Position numbers and translations under genes: made by a program
The notes under the pieces: generated by a model
Seen by the model: the letters and a program-made list of their open reading frames with translations, nothing else
What the model was told of the DNA's origin: nothing
The model's database searches: none
Assembly: GCA_048262655.1 (NCBI GenBank)
Contig: JBLXEY010000007.1
Location: forward strand, 248,001-312,000
DNA: 64,000 nucleotides
Reading direction: 5' to 3'
Origin: JABMNT01 sp048262655
GTDB taxonomy: Bacteria; Pseudomonadota; Alphaproteobacteria; Rhodospirillales; Casp-alpha2
Part shown: positions 39,274 to 47,842 of the stretch, piece by piece
How positions within the stretch are numbered: the first letter of the stretch is position 1
How the letters are laid out: each line of letters opens with the position of its first letter

Positions 39274-41457
39274 TTAGGTCCGAGATACACGGCGCGACGC
39301 CGGGAACAGAAGTGTGGCTGTTGTCCCTTCCCCAAGTGTGCTCTCCAGCGTCAATTTTCCGCCATGCATTTCAATGAGATGACTGACAAGAGCCAAACCA
39401 AGGCCGATCCCTTCTCCATTGCGAACCATCGTATTGGAATTGACCTGACTGAACGGTAACAAAACGATATCCAAGTCTGCTTCAGAAATACCGACGCCCG
39501 TATCAGATACCTTAATCAGAATGGCTTTGTCAGGGTTTGTTGTTATCTCGATGGAGATTTCGTCGCCCGCATTTGTGTATTTAACGGCGTTGTCGGCCAG
39601 ATTAAGAAGCATTTGTTTAATGCGCAGCAGGTCGCCTTTGAGTTCAGGCAAATCCGTCGGAATAGTTTTCACTAATTTTAGGTTTTTCTTTTCAACTCTT
39701 GGCCTTATTAACGTGACAACATCTTCGGTAATTTTTTCTAAATCGACATTTTCTTCATCCAGCATCAGTGCATCGGCCTCGATCTTGGACAAATCAAGGA
39801 TATCAGATATTAACTGAAGCAGATATTCGCCGGCAGTTGCCACAATATCAGCATTTTCTTTGTATTTGGGATCACCAAGGGGTCCAAAGGTTTCGTAACT
39901 GGCGAGCTGCGAAAACCCAATAATCGCATTGAGCGGTGTCCTGAGCTCATGGCTCATATTTGCCATAAACTCGCTTTTGGTCTTATTGGCCAAAATAGCC
40001 TCATCTCGGGCCTTCTCCAGATCCCGTGTTCTTTTTTGAACGCGTTTCTCAAGTTCATCACGTGATTTGAGCAAATCGTCAGTGGCCTTATCGCGCTCGG
40101 TAACGTCGGTGTACATGGAAACGTGACCGCCGCGCTCAAGGGGGAAGCGGCGAACCTGCACGCGCCGACCATCCGTCATTTCAAATTTTTCTTCTGACGC
40201 AGCGCCGGCATCGACGATTTGCGCAAGCTTATTTTGCACGACATTGGCCACGGGACCTTCGCCGAAAACTTTCTTTTCGGCCAAATGAGTCAATAAATCC
40301 GACATATGCATGCCGGGCCGCAGTTTTTTCGGATAATACCAGAAATCAGCACATCGTTTGCTCCAGACGACCAACCGGTTATCTGCGTTCCAGACGGCAA
40401 AACCCTGATCTATGGAGTCCATAGTAAGTTGAACAAGCATCGAATTTTGCGATAGCTCGGCTGTGCGGTCACTCACCATCTGCCGAAACTGAATATTCCG
40501 CATCGAAACAACATAAAGAATCCACGTGATGAGTATCGTCAGGACAGAGCCGCCGATACTGACAAGAAACGCAAGACTGTGCGCCGGACCGTCCAGGTAA
40601 TCGGGCATAATATCCCAATGAAGATCCCATCTGGCTTGACCTGATGTAATGCGAATAATTTCAGTCGCAACCGCATTCGGCGGTGGCGCATCATTGCCAA
40701 TGATGGGAATGAAAGCATTGGTTGCTCGAGACTCGCTATCGCGTTCAATCAGCCTTACTTGTATGCCATTCGGCAGGTAATCGGCGGAAAACCCGGAAAA
40801 GAATTCTACCAAATTAATCGTTGCTGCCATTACACCACTGCCTTTTAAAAGGTCTGTGCTGGTTGCGATAACTGCATAGCGATCATCATTTTTGCCGATA
40901 AATGCCGGGCCAAGAACGACGTGTCCCGGAGTTTGTCGTGCGGTAATGGCGCTAACCCGGACAGCCGGATGGGACGTCAGATCGGCGAATTTACGAAATA
41001 CGCCATCTTCACGAGATACGAATTTAACGGCAAAGCTCTCAAACGTCTCTGGCGCCCGGTTTTGAGGTTCGCCAATAACGGTCAATTGCCCGCCATTCTC
41101 ACGTTCATAGGCATCTCTGGTATCGCGCAGGACACGTTCAGCATAAACAACAGAATCAAATGTAACATCGGGGTCCCATGTTTCTGCCTGATCAATAAAT
41201 TCAAAAAAAGACTTTTGGTCTCGGTAGCTTTCATTTTGAAACTGTCCGGCCAAAGCACGTAAGTTGACTTCTGCCTTTGATATCCAGAAGAGAACACTTT
41301 CTGTCATCCGCCGAGAATCGACTTTTCCCTTTTCGATCCAGTCATGGTGGGCTTCGTCCCGCAGCCGTTCACCTGTTAAGATCGACGTTCCAATGCCCAA
41401 AAACAAAAAGCACAAGAGCCCTACTGCGACGGGTGTTTTATGATTATCGACAATCAT
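39274..41457 (-). CDS. Membrane histidine kinase with CHASE and PAS sensor domains
   Basis: A 727-residue hybrid-free sensor kinase. It has an N-terminal membrane helix, a periplasmic CHASE domain (about residues 70-290, with WDPDVTFDSVVYAERVLRDT and VVLGPAFIGKNDD), a second helix (SLAFLVSIGGSVLTILITWI), a PAS domain (SIDQGFAVWNADNRLVVWSK), a coiled coil, a dimerisation/phosphoacceptor region FMANMSHELRTPLNAIIGFS and an ATPase domain with N box, DTGVGISEADLD and GEGIGLGLALVSHLI. No response regulator is next to it, so the partner is elsewhere. CHASE domains bind small organic ligands; the ligand here is unknown. Confidence 0.88.
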   Translation of the reverse strand: MIVDNHKTPVAVGLLCFLFLGIGTSILTGERLRDEAHHDWIEKGKVDSRRMTESVLFWISKAEVNLRALAGQFQNESYRDQKSFFEFIDQAETWDPDVTFDSVVYAERVLRDTRDAYERENGGQLTVIGEPQNRAPETFESFAVKFVSREDGVFRKFADLTSHPAVRVSAITARQTPGHVVLGPAFIGKNDDRYAVIATSTDLLKGSGVMAATINLVEFFSGFSADYLPNGIQVRLIERDSESRATNAFIPIIGNDAPPPNAVATEIIRITSGQARWDLHWDIMPDYLDGPAHSLAFLVSIGGSVLTILITWILYVVSMRNIQFRQMVSDRTAELSQNSMLVQLTMDSIDQGFAVWNADNRLVVWSKRCADFWYYPKKLRPGMHMSDLLTHLAEKKVFGEGPVANVVQNKLAQIVDAGAASEEKFEMTDGRRVQVRRFPLERGGHVSMYTDVTERDKATDDLLKSRDELEKRVQKRTRDLEKARDEAILANKTKSEFMANMSHELRTPLNAIIGFSQLASYETFGPLGDPKYKENADIVATAGEYLLQLISDILDLSKIEADALMLDEENVDLEKITEDVVTLIRPRVEKKNLKLVKTIPTDLPELKGDLLRIKQMLLNLADNAVKYTNAGDEISIEITTNPDKAILIKVSDTGVGISEADLDIVLLPFSQVNSNTMVRNGEGIGLGLALVSHLIEMHGGKLTLESTLGEGTTATLLFPASRRVSRT

Positions 41458-41692
41458 TATTTAGGCAAAGGCTTAAGGAACAGCGCAAGGTTCGACAGGA
41501 GAGTCCGGCTTTTGAACATTTTTTCAGGCGCCTCATTGGTGAGCGAACACGTACCCTTATAAGAAGATCACATTCATAATTTAATAACAATAGTTGAACC
41601 CATTTTGTACGTGTTGGGTGAATCTAAACGAATGTTTGTTATGTTCTCTTGGCCGTTTCCGCATCGATCAGCAGGAAATTTCTGTGTTCGTT

Positions 41693-43030
41693 TCAGGATA
41701 TACGGCGCCTCAGCCGTTCGGCATCGGGGCCTTCCAATCGGACCGTTAACTCAATTGCTGTGGGGTCATCGTTGCGGGCAATGACGTCGCCGTGTTCATA
41801 GAGCCAGGCAAGGGTTGCGCCATCGTGATGTTGCAGAGTCAGTTGGATTTCTTCGTAATTGGCCGTCACAAGTTGATCAAAGAGGACTGCAAGGGTATCA
41901 CATCCTGAGCCTGTAATCGCAGAAGCAAGAAATGGAGACGAAGTGCCATTTTGAGTTCGATTTCTATAAAACTCCTGCTCTTCAGGCTCGAGAAGGTCAG
42001 ATTTGTTAAGAACCTCAATAAATCCCTTGTTGTTTTCACTTATGTCGACGCCCAACTCTTCAAGGACGGTTAGAACATCAGTTTTTTGAATATTTGAATC
42101 GGGGTGGGAAATATCCCGGACATGAACGATCAAGTCTGCCGCCATTACTTCTTCAAGGGTCGCATGAAACGCATTGACCAATTCGTGCGGCAGGTCGGAG
42201 ACAAAGCCGACGGTATCAGACAATATGATTGGTTTGCCGGAAGGAAGATTAAGCTTCCGCATGGTTGGATCCAGGGTTGCAAACAATTGATCTCTTGCGA
42301 TGACGTCTGACTGTGTCAAACGGTTGAAAAGTGTGGATTTTCCAGCGTTCGTGTAACCCACCAGCGCAACGATCGGATAAGGAACCCGTTTGCGGGCCTT
42401 ACGGTGCAGGGTTCTGGTTCTCTTAACGTCATTCAGCTCCTTTTTCAGGCGCGTGATCCGCTGATCAATTTGACGACGGTCATTTTCAATTTGAGTTTCA
42501 CCGGGACCCCCCATGAAACCTGCTCCGCCACGTTGGCGTTCAAGGTGAGTCCAACTGCGGACCAGCCGACTGCGCTGATAACTTAACGCCGCCAGGTCAA
42601 CCTGCAGCCGACCTTCTTTGGTTTGCGCCCGCGCGCCAAATATCTCAAGGATCAAGCCTGTCCGGTCAATCACCTTACACCCCCAAGCGCGTTCCAGATT
42701 GCGTTGCTGGATGGGCGTTAACGTGGTGTTTATAATGACGACTTCACACGGACCACAGATATCGGTTTTGCCCGAGACAAGGTCATGTATCCGTTCAACC
42801 GCGCCGCCACCTAATAGCGTTGCCGGACGCGGTTTTGCCACACGAATGACCTCTGAATGAAGGACCTCGAGATCGATCGCGAGCGCAAGTCCGACGCCTT
42901 CCTGCAACCCGGCTTCGGGTGCGCGGGCTGTATTGGAATTGCGACTGATATCTGGATGAATTACCAGACAAAGATCCCCCCCTTCGGGGCGTTCGTTGCC
43001 GTTGCCTTCGCTAACTGAATAAGCGCTCAA
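41693..43030 (-). CDS. hflX: Ribosome-associated GTPase HflX
   Basis: HflX binds the ribosome and can split stalled 70S particles under stress. The 445-residue product has an N-terminal HflX domain (LLGGGAVERIHDLVSGKTDI, RTGLILEIFGARAQTKEGRL), the GGxGFxGGPGETQ-like element GGAGFMGGPGETQIENDRRQ, and a GTPase domain with G1 GYTNAGKST, G3 DTVGF and G4 NKSDL. It lies directly after hfq (12-base gap), the classic hfq-hflX order. The C-terminal part ends with ELTVRLEGPDAERLRRRI, as in relatives. Confidence 0.93.
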   Translation of the reverse strand: MSAYSVSEGNGNERPEGGDLCLVIHPDISRNSNTARAPEAGLQEGVGLALAIDLEVLHSEVIRVAKPRPATLLGGGAVERIHDLVSGKTDICGPCEVVIINTTLTPIQQRNLERAWGCKVIDRTGLILEIFGARAQTKEGRLQVDLAALSYQRSRLVRSWTHLERQRGGAGFMGGPGETQIENDRRQIDQRITRLKKELNDVKRTRTLHRKARKRVPYPIVALVGYTNAGKSTLFNRLTQSDVIARDQLFATLDPTMRKLNLPSGKPIILSDTVGFVSDLPHELVNAFHATLEEVMAADLIVHVRDISHPDSNIQKTDVLTVLEELGVDISENNKGFIEVLNKSDLLEPEEQEFYRNRTQNGTSSPFLASAITGSGCDTLAVLFDQLVTANYEEIQLTLQHHDGATLAWLYEHGDVIARNDDPTAIELTVRLEGPDAERLRRRIS

Positions 43031-43042
43031 GCGGCCCCCGGA

Positions 43043-43297
43043 TCATTCGTCGTCATCGATATCCTTTTCAGGCTCAAACAGCTGGACAGGTGCGGATGGC
43101 ATAACTGTTGAGATCGCATGCTTATAGACCAATTGCGTGTGACCATCGCGACGGAGAAGCACTGAAAAGTTGTCGAACCAGGTAACAATTCCCTGAAGTT
43201 TAACGCCATTGACCAAAAATACGGTGACCGGTGTTTTTTGTTTTCTAATATGGTTTAAAAAGACGTCCTGAACATTCTGGGACTTTTCTGATGGCAT
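43043..43297 (-). CDS. hfq: RNA chaperone Hfq
   Basis: Hfq is a hexameric Sm-fold protein that pairs small RNAs with mRNAs. The 84-residue product shows Sm1 with DVFLNHIRKQKTPVTVFLVN and GVKLQGIVTWFDNFSVLLRR, and Sm2 with QLVYKHAISTVMPS (the YKHAIST motif), followed by a short acidic tail (EPEKDIDDDE) typical of alphaproteobacteria. It is upstream of hflX and downstream of the dat/HAD genes on the same strand; the 146 bases before it have no ORF and should contain its promoter. Confidence 0.96.
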   Translation of the reverse strand: MPSEKSQNVQDVFLNHIRKQKTPVTVFLVNGVKLQGIVTWFDNFSVLLRRDGHTQLVYKHAISTVMPSAPVQLFEPEKDIDDDE

Positions 43298-43443
43298 CTT
43301 GGCCTCCCCTTCTTTTTGTTATCAATACTCCTAAAAACAACCAGCCTTCGTAGATATCGAAGAAAGCCATTTCAGAAGTATGCCTGTCTCGTCGAACCGA
43401 TTTGCCCTGTCCAGTGAACAGAATATCGATTTCTAACTTGAGT

Positions 43444-44121
43444 TTACATGTTCCTTAGGTGCTTGCAAAGAGCTTCGGCACTGTCGAAGTATAATTCTGG
43501 TGGGTAAATGTCAAACTCGTTGTTTTCAGGAGCCGAGGCGCGCATGAGTACAGCTCGACAACCGGCACCAATGGCGCATTCCATATCAATATCGGCGTCG
43601 CCAACAAACCAGACATGCGACCCCAATGAAATTTGGCTCCCATCCATCGCCATATGAAGTGGATCGACAGCTGGCTTATCACGGGCCGCGTCGTTTGCCC
43701 CTATGATATGGCCAAAATGATCTGACCAACCGAGCGAATCAGCTTCTTTCCTCAAGTAATGACCAGTTTTGTTGCTGACGACGCATTGGTATATGCCCAG
43801 TGCACGAATTTCCGTCAACATGTCAGCAACACCGTTCAGAGGTTCAATCGCGTCCGCATGAATTTCGCCATAGCGACTGTAGAAGACGTCGGCGGCGTTT
43901 TCCCATTCATCGCCAAATAAATCGGGAAAGCTCTCTCTTAGCGATTTTCTAACACGCGTTCGTGTTTCTTCCATCGTCCAAGGGCGTTTGCCAAATGTCG
44001 TTAGCGTGGTGTTCAGGGCATCACGAATAACTGGCCAGCTATCGACCAGTGTATTATCCCAATCAAATATAATCGCATGCGGCAAGGAAGAATCAGGCAT
44101 CTCTATGTTGCCTAATTCCAT
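43444..44121 (-). CDS. HAD-superfamily phosphatase (phosphoglycolate phosphatase-like)
   Basis: A 225-residue HAD hydrolase. Motif I is IIFDWDNTLVDSWPVIRDAL with the nucleophile Asp, motif II is in VVSNKTGHYLRKEAD, the Lys is in ARDKPAVDPLHMAMDG, and motif IV is VWFVGDADIDMECAIGAGCR. The cap domain is of the Gph/PGP-like class. The first ATG overlaps the dat stop by 10 bases; an ATG at 44100 (MPDSSLP) is an alternative. In relatives of this gene block it follows the aminotransferase. The phosphorylated substrate is not known. Confidence 0.83.
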   Translation of the reverse strand: MELGNIEMPDSSLPHAIIFDWDNTLVDSWPVIRDALNTTLTTFGKRPWTMEETRTRVRKSLRESFPDLFGDEWENAADVFYSRYGEIHADAIEPLNGVADMLTEIRALGIYQCVVSNKTGHYLRKEADSLGWSDHFGHIIGANDAARDKPAVDPLHMAMDGSQISLGSHVWFVGDADIDMECAIGAGCRAVLMRASAPENNEFDIYPPELYFDSAEALCKHLRNM

Positions 44122-44993
44122 TTGTTCGTAACAACAGGACCGCCTTTGCTTTCGATATAGTCAACATAGAGATCAAGCAGTTTTGCCGTCAGTTCTCCCA
44201 CATGTCCATTGCCAACAGCTTGTCCGTCAATATTTGTGACGGCCTTCACATGTGACGTTGAGCTGGTGATAAACGCCTCTTTCGCTTCCGCCGCTTCTTC
44301 TCTTGAAAAAGGACGCTCAACAAAGGTTACACCGGCTTCTTTGGCCGCTTCCAGGACAGCGAGCCGTGTGATCCCGTTGAGAATGGATTGACCAATTTGA
44401 CGGGTTACCAGCTCTCCATTTTTGGTCACAATCCAGGCATTGGCTGACGTTCCCTCAGTGATTTCGTCGTCTTCATTGTACATCCAAGCTTCGAAGGCGC
44501 CCGCTTCCCGAGCTTGTTGTTTGCCAAGGCAATTGGGAAGCAAGGCAATTGATTTGATATCTTTTCGTTTCCACCGAATATCCGGGATCGTGATAACGGC
44601 GACGCCTTTGCTGAGGGTCGGTTTATCAAGTGGTGCCATTTTCCGGGCCGTAATCACAAGAGCGCTCTCGCTTTCTGCTGGAAACGGGTGGTCTCTGCGG
44701 GCGACACCTCGAGTGATCTGGATATAGACCAGACCATTTTTCACATGGTTTCGTCGAACCACTTCCCTGACAATGACCATTAACGGAGCCTTGCCAACGG
44801 GCCAATCGATCTGCAGTTCCCCTAAAGAATGTTCGAGCCGGTCTAAATGCCCCTGCACGCCAATGAGTTTGCCGCCATGGACTGCAAAAACCTCGTAAAC
44901 GCCATCGGCAAATTGGTATCCGCGATCTTCGATGTGAACAGATGCATGTGCATGAGGTACATATTGACCGTTAACATAGGCTATTCGTGACAT
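44112..44993 (-). CDS. dat: D-amino-acid transaminase
   Basis: A PLP-dependent fold-type IV aminotransferase of 293 residues; D-amino-acid transaminases exchange the amino group between D-alanine and 2-oxoglutarate. ASVHIEDRGYQFADGVYEVF is the typical N-terminal signature, the PLP lysine lies in DIKSIALLPNCLGKQQAREA, and EITEGTSANAWIV with SILNGITRLAVLEAAKEAGV bind the cofactor phosphate. Branched-chain aminotransferases share the fold, but the spacing and RxxH pattern here (RGVARRDHPFP) fit Dat. It sits between trkA and the HAD gene on one strand, as in relatives. Confidence 0.88.
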   Translation of the reverse strand: MSRIAYVNGQYVPHAHASVHIEDRGYQFADGVYEVFAVHGGKLIGVQGHLDRLEHSLGELQIDWPVGKAPLMVIVREVVRRNHVKNGLVYIQITRGVARRDHPFPAESESALVITARKMAPLDKPTLSKGVAVITIPDIRWKRKDIKSIALLPNCLGKQQAREAGAFEAWMYNEDDEITEGTSANAWIVTKNGELVTRQIGQSILNGITRLAVLEAAKEAGVTFVERPFSREEAAEAKEAFITSSTSHVKAVTNIDGQAVGNGHVGELTAKLLDLYVDYIESKGGPVVTNKWN

Positions 44994-45020
44994 TTTATTC
45001 TGCTTTCTTGTTGGTTTTTT

Positions 45021-46397
45021 CTAAAAATATTCCAGTTGGACTGAGAACATTTTTTCGACTTTTCGAATGGAATCTGCAGCGGCAAATAGTACCACTCGAT
45101 CTTTGGACTGGACGATTGTGCTGCCTGTTGGGCAGATCATCGCACCATCGCGGACGATCGCGCCCAGAATCACACCGGTTGGAAGATTGACTTCTCTCAA
45201 GGGTTTTCCAACCAAGTCAGATGTTTCAAGCGCTTCTGCCTCGATCAATTCGCCAAACCCTTCGCGCAAAGTATGGACGGAATGGATACGACCGCGGCGG
45301 ACGTGCTGAAGAATTGTGGATACAGTAATATTGCGCGGGCTCACGACAACGTCGATCCCCAATGAACTGATGAGCGGTTCATAGGTGTTTTTGTTAATAA
45401 GGGTAATCGCGCGCTGGGAGCCGTAACGTTTCGCCAGAAGAGATGCCAGAATGTTGGTTTCGTCATCGTTCGTCACGGAGACAACTGTCTCTGTGGCGCT
45501 AACATTTGCCTCTTCGAGTATCTCTGGATCCAGTACATCCCCTTGCAAGACCATCGTTTTATCAAGCACGCCAGCGATAAGTTCTGCTCGATCACGATCT
45601 GATTCGATGATTTTTGTTTTAACCCAGTCGTGTTCGCGCTCGATCTCCTGAGCTAAAAACAATCCGATGTTACCGCCTCCGAATATTAACAAGCGCCGGG
45701 CCTCGGTCTCTTCGTGACCAAAAGCAGCCATCGCCCGGCCAATTTGATCACTATCGACGACGAAATACACCTCATCGCCGGGTAACATCTGATCATCGGA
45801 GGTCGGTATGATTGCGGTGTTTTCACGGGTAATGCCAACAACAACGATATTCAGGTCCGGGAATAACTGTGTCAGCTGTCGCAAAGGCGTGTTGAGAAGT
45901 GGGCAGTCTTCTTCACAACGCACGCCCAGCAGCTTAACCTTATCGTCCACCAGCGGGATCATTTCGAATGCTCCGGGGACACGCAGCCGGCGACTAACCG
46001 CCCTTGCCACCTCCATTTCTGGTGAAATGATGAAGTCGATCGGCATGTGATCGCGGGAAAACAAATTGGCCCACATGGGTTCCAGGTATCCTTGTTGGCG
46101 GACCCGGGCAATTTTTGTTGGGGCGGCGAATAAGGAGTGCGCGACCTGACAAGCGACCATGTTAACTTCGTCAGAATACGTGACCGCGATCAGCAGATCG
46201 GCATCAGCGAGTCCAGCCCGCTCCAGAACATCAGGTAATGACGCGTGACCGACAACGCCGTTGACATCAAGCGTATCGCTGATACGTCGAATCAGGTCCG
46301 GTGACCGATCAACGACGGTTACGTCATTGTTTTCTAAAGCAAGATGTCGTGCGATGTTTGAGCCAACTTGCCCTGCTCCGCAAACAATTACTTTCAT
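45021..46397 (-). CDS. trkA: Trk potassium transport NAD-binding protein TrkA
   Basis: TrkA is the cytoplasmic gating ring of Trk-type potassium uptake. The ATG at 46397, preceded by AAAAAGGA, gives 458 residues beginning MKVIVCGAGQVGSNIARHLA, which is the Rossmann GxGxxG motif at the very start; the upstream start at 46430 would add 11 residues that overlap ntrX. A second RCK/Rossmann half is seen at LLIFGGGNIGLFLAQEIERE, each half followed by a TrkA-C domain. The position after ntrX is conserved in alphaproteobacteria. The membrane partner TrkH/TrkG is not in this window. Confidence 0.93.
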   Translation of the reverse strand: MKVIVCGAGQVGSNIARHLALENNDVTVVDRSPDLIRRISDTLDVNGVVGHASLPDVLERAGLADADLLIAVTYSDEVNMVACQVAHSLFAAPTKIARVRQQGYLEPMWANLFSRDHMPIDFIISPEMEVARAVSRRLRVPGAFEMIPLVDDKVKLLGVRCEEDCPLLNTPLRQLTQLFPDLNIVVVGITRENTAIIPTSDDQMLPGDEVYFVVDSDQIGRAMAAFGHEETEARRLLIFGGGNIGLFLAQEIEREHDWVKTKIIESDRDRAELIAGVLDKTMVLQGDVLDPEILEEANVSATETVVSVTNDDETNILASLLAKRYGSQRAITLINKNTYEPLISSLGIDVVVSPRNITVSTILQHVRRGRIHSVHTLREGFGELIEAEALETSDLVGKPLREVNLPTGVILGAIVRDGAMICPTGSTIVQSKDRVVLFAAADSIRKVEKMFSVQLEYF

Positions 46398-46426
46398 TTT
46401 AAAGGTTCCTTTTTGTTGCGAACCGC

Positions 46427-47833
46427 TCACGCGTCAGCGGCAGCTCGCTCCGGACTTTGAATGCCAAGTGATTTTAATTTACGATGCAATGCTGAGCGCT
46501 CCATGCCGACAAACTCGGCCGTTTTCGAGATATTTCCGGCAAACCGTGTGATTTGCGCGGACAGGTAGTCTTTCTCAAACACTTCGCGCGCTTCGCGAAG
46601 TGGCAGCGCCATGATATCACTATCATTTTCTCCAGGAAGACGCGGAACCGGTGCATCAGAACTGATTTCTGGTGGCAAACCGGCAAGACCAATGGGCTCG
46701 GAAGGATCCCCTGGTGCCATAATGAGCATCCGTTCAATAACGTTTCTAAGTTGTCGGACATTTCCCGGCCAATCATAGGCCTGCAGAGCTGCAATTGCCG
46801 CGCTGCCAATGCTTCTGGGCGCACGCCCGTTTGCGATGGCATATTGGGTCATGAAGTATTCGGCCAAGGACGGAATGTCTTCCATCCGTTCGCTCAGCGG
46901 CGGAACCGTCAGGGGAACAACATTTAAACGGTAAAACAGGTCCTCGCGAAACCGGCCATTTTCAATTTCGACGGCCATGTCGCGGGTGGTTGCGGCGATC
47001 ACTCTGACGTCAACCTGCACCGGTGTCGTGCCGCCCACTCGCGTGAAATTCTGGTCTTGAAGGACACGAACAATTTTGCCCTGTGTCTCGAGCGGCATAT
47101 CTGAAATTTCGTCCAGAAACAGCGTTCCGTTGTGAGACGACTCAAAAGTTCCAACATGAAGGGCCGTTGTACCATCCGGATTGATGATTTCACGGCCAAA
47201 CAGGCTTTCCTCTACGGTCTCTGGTGTCATGGTCGCACAATTAACGACGATAAACGGCCCTGAGGCGCGTTTTGATTGACTGTGAACAACCCGTGCCGTT
47301 ATTTCTTTTCCAGAACCTGCCGGACCACTGATCAGAACCCGGCTATTTGAAGGGGCGACACGCTCGATACCCTGCATAATATCGCGGATGACTGCTGAGT
47401 TTCCAATGATCTCATTATTGCGCCCTGTCTTTACACGTAATTCTTCGACTTCACGCCGCAGATTGCCTGCATCTATGGCCCGCCCAACCATCAAAAGCAG
47501 GTGATCCGCCTTAAAAGGTTTTTGGATGAAATCGTGTGCACCATCCTTAATGGCCTGGACGGCTGTTTCGACCGTGCCATGTCCACTCATCATAAGGATG
47601 GGTAAATCAGGATGGTCGCGTTTAACGGTCTTGAGAATGCCCAGTCCATCAAGCTTGCTGCCCTGTAGCCAGATATCGAGCAAGATCAGGTTTGGACGAC
47701 GCGCATCGATTGTCGCCAGAGCTTCGTCACTATTGGAGGCTTCCCTTGTTTGGTAGCCTTCGTCTTCCAAAAGGCCACAAACAAGCGAGCGAATATCGCG
47801 TTCATCTTCTACAATTAAAATATCGTGCGGCAT
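46427..47833 (-). CDS. ntrX: Response regulator NtrX without a GAFTGA loop
   Basis: NtrX is the partner of NtrY in nitrogen, redox and envelope regulation. The 468-residue protein has a receiver domain (phospho-acceptor Asp53 in LILLDIWLQG, Lys105 region KPFKAD), an AAA+ domain (Walker A GPAGSGKE at 170-177, Walker B TLFLDE near 237) and a Fis-type helix-turn-helix at the end (ISKTAEFVGMERSALHRKLK). The loop that touches sigma-54 (GAFTGA in NtrC) is absent: residues 211-230 run LFGREIINPDGTTALHVGTF. So it is unlikely to activate sigma-54 promoters. It begins 10 bases after ntrY. Confidence 0.92.
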   Translation of the reverse strand: MPHDILIVEDERDIRSLVCGLLEDEGYQTREASNSDEALATIDARRPNLILLDIWLQGSKLDGLGILKTVKRDHPDLPILMMSGHGTVETAVQAIKDGAHDFIQKPFKADHLLLMVGRAIDAGNLRREVEELRVKTGRNNEIIGNSAVIRDIMQGIERVAPSNSRVLISGPAGSGKEITARVVHSQSKRASGPFIVVNCATMTPETVEESLFGREIINPDGTTALHVGTFESSHNGTLFLDEISDMPLETQGKIVRVLQDQNFTRVGGTTPVQVDVRVIAATTRDMAVEIENGRFREDLFYRLNVVPLTVPPLSERMEDIPSLAEYFMTQYAIANGRAPRSIGSAAIAALQAYDWPGNVRQLRNVIERMLIMAPGDPSEPIGLAGLPPEISSDAPVPRLPGENDSDIMALPLREAREVFEKDYLSAQITRFAGNISKTAEFVGMERSALHRKLKSLGIQSPERAAADA

Positions 47834-47842
47834 GATGGAACT

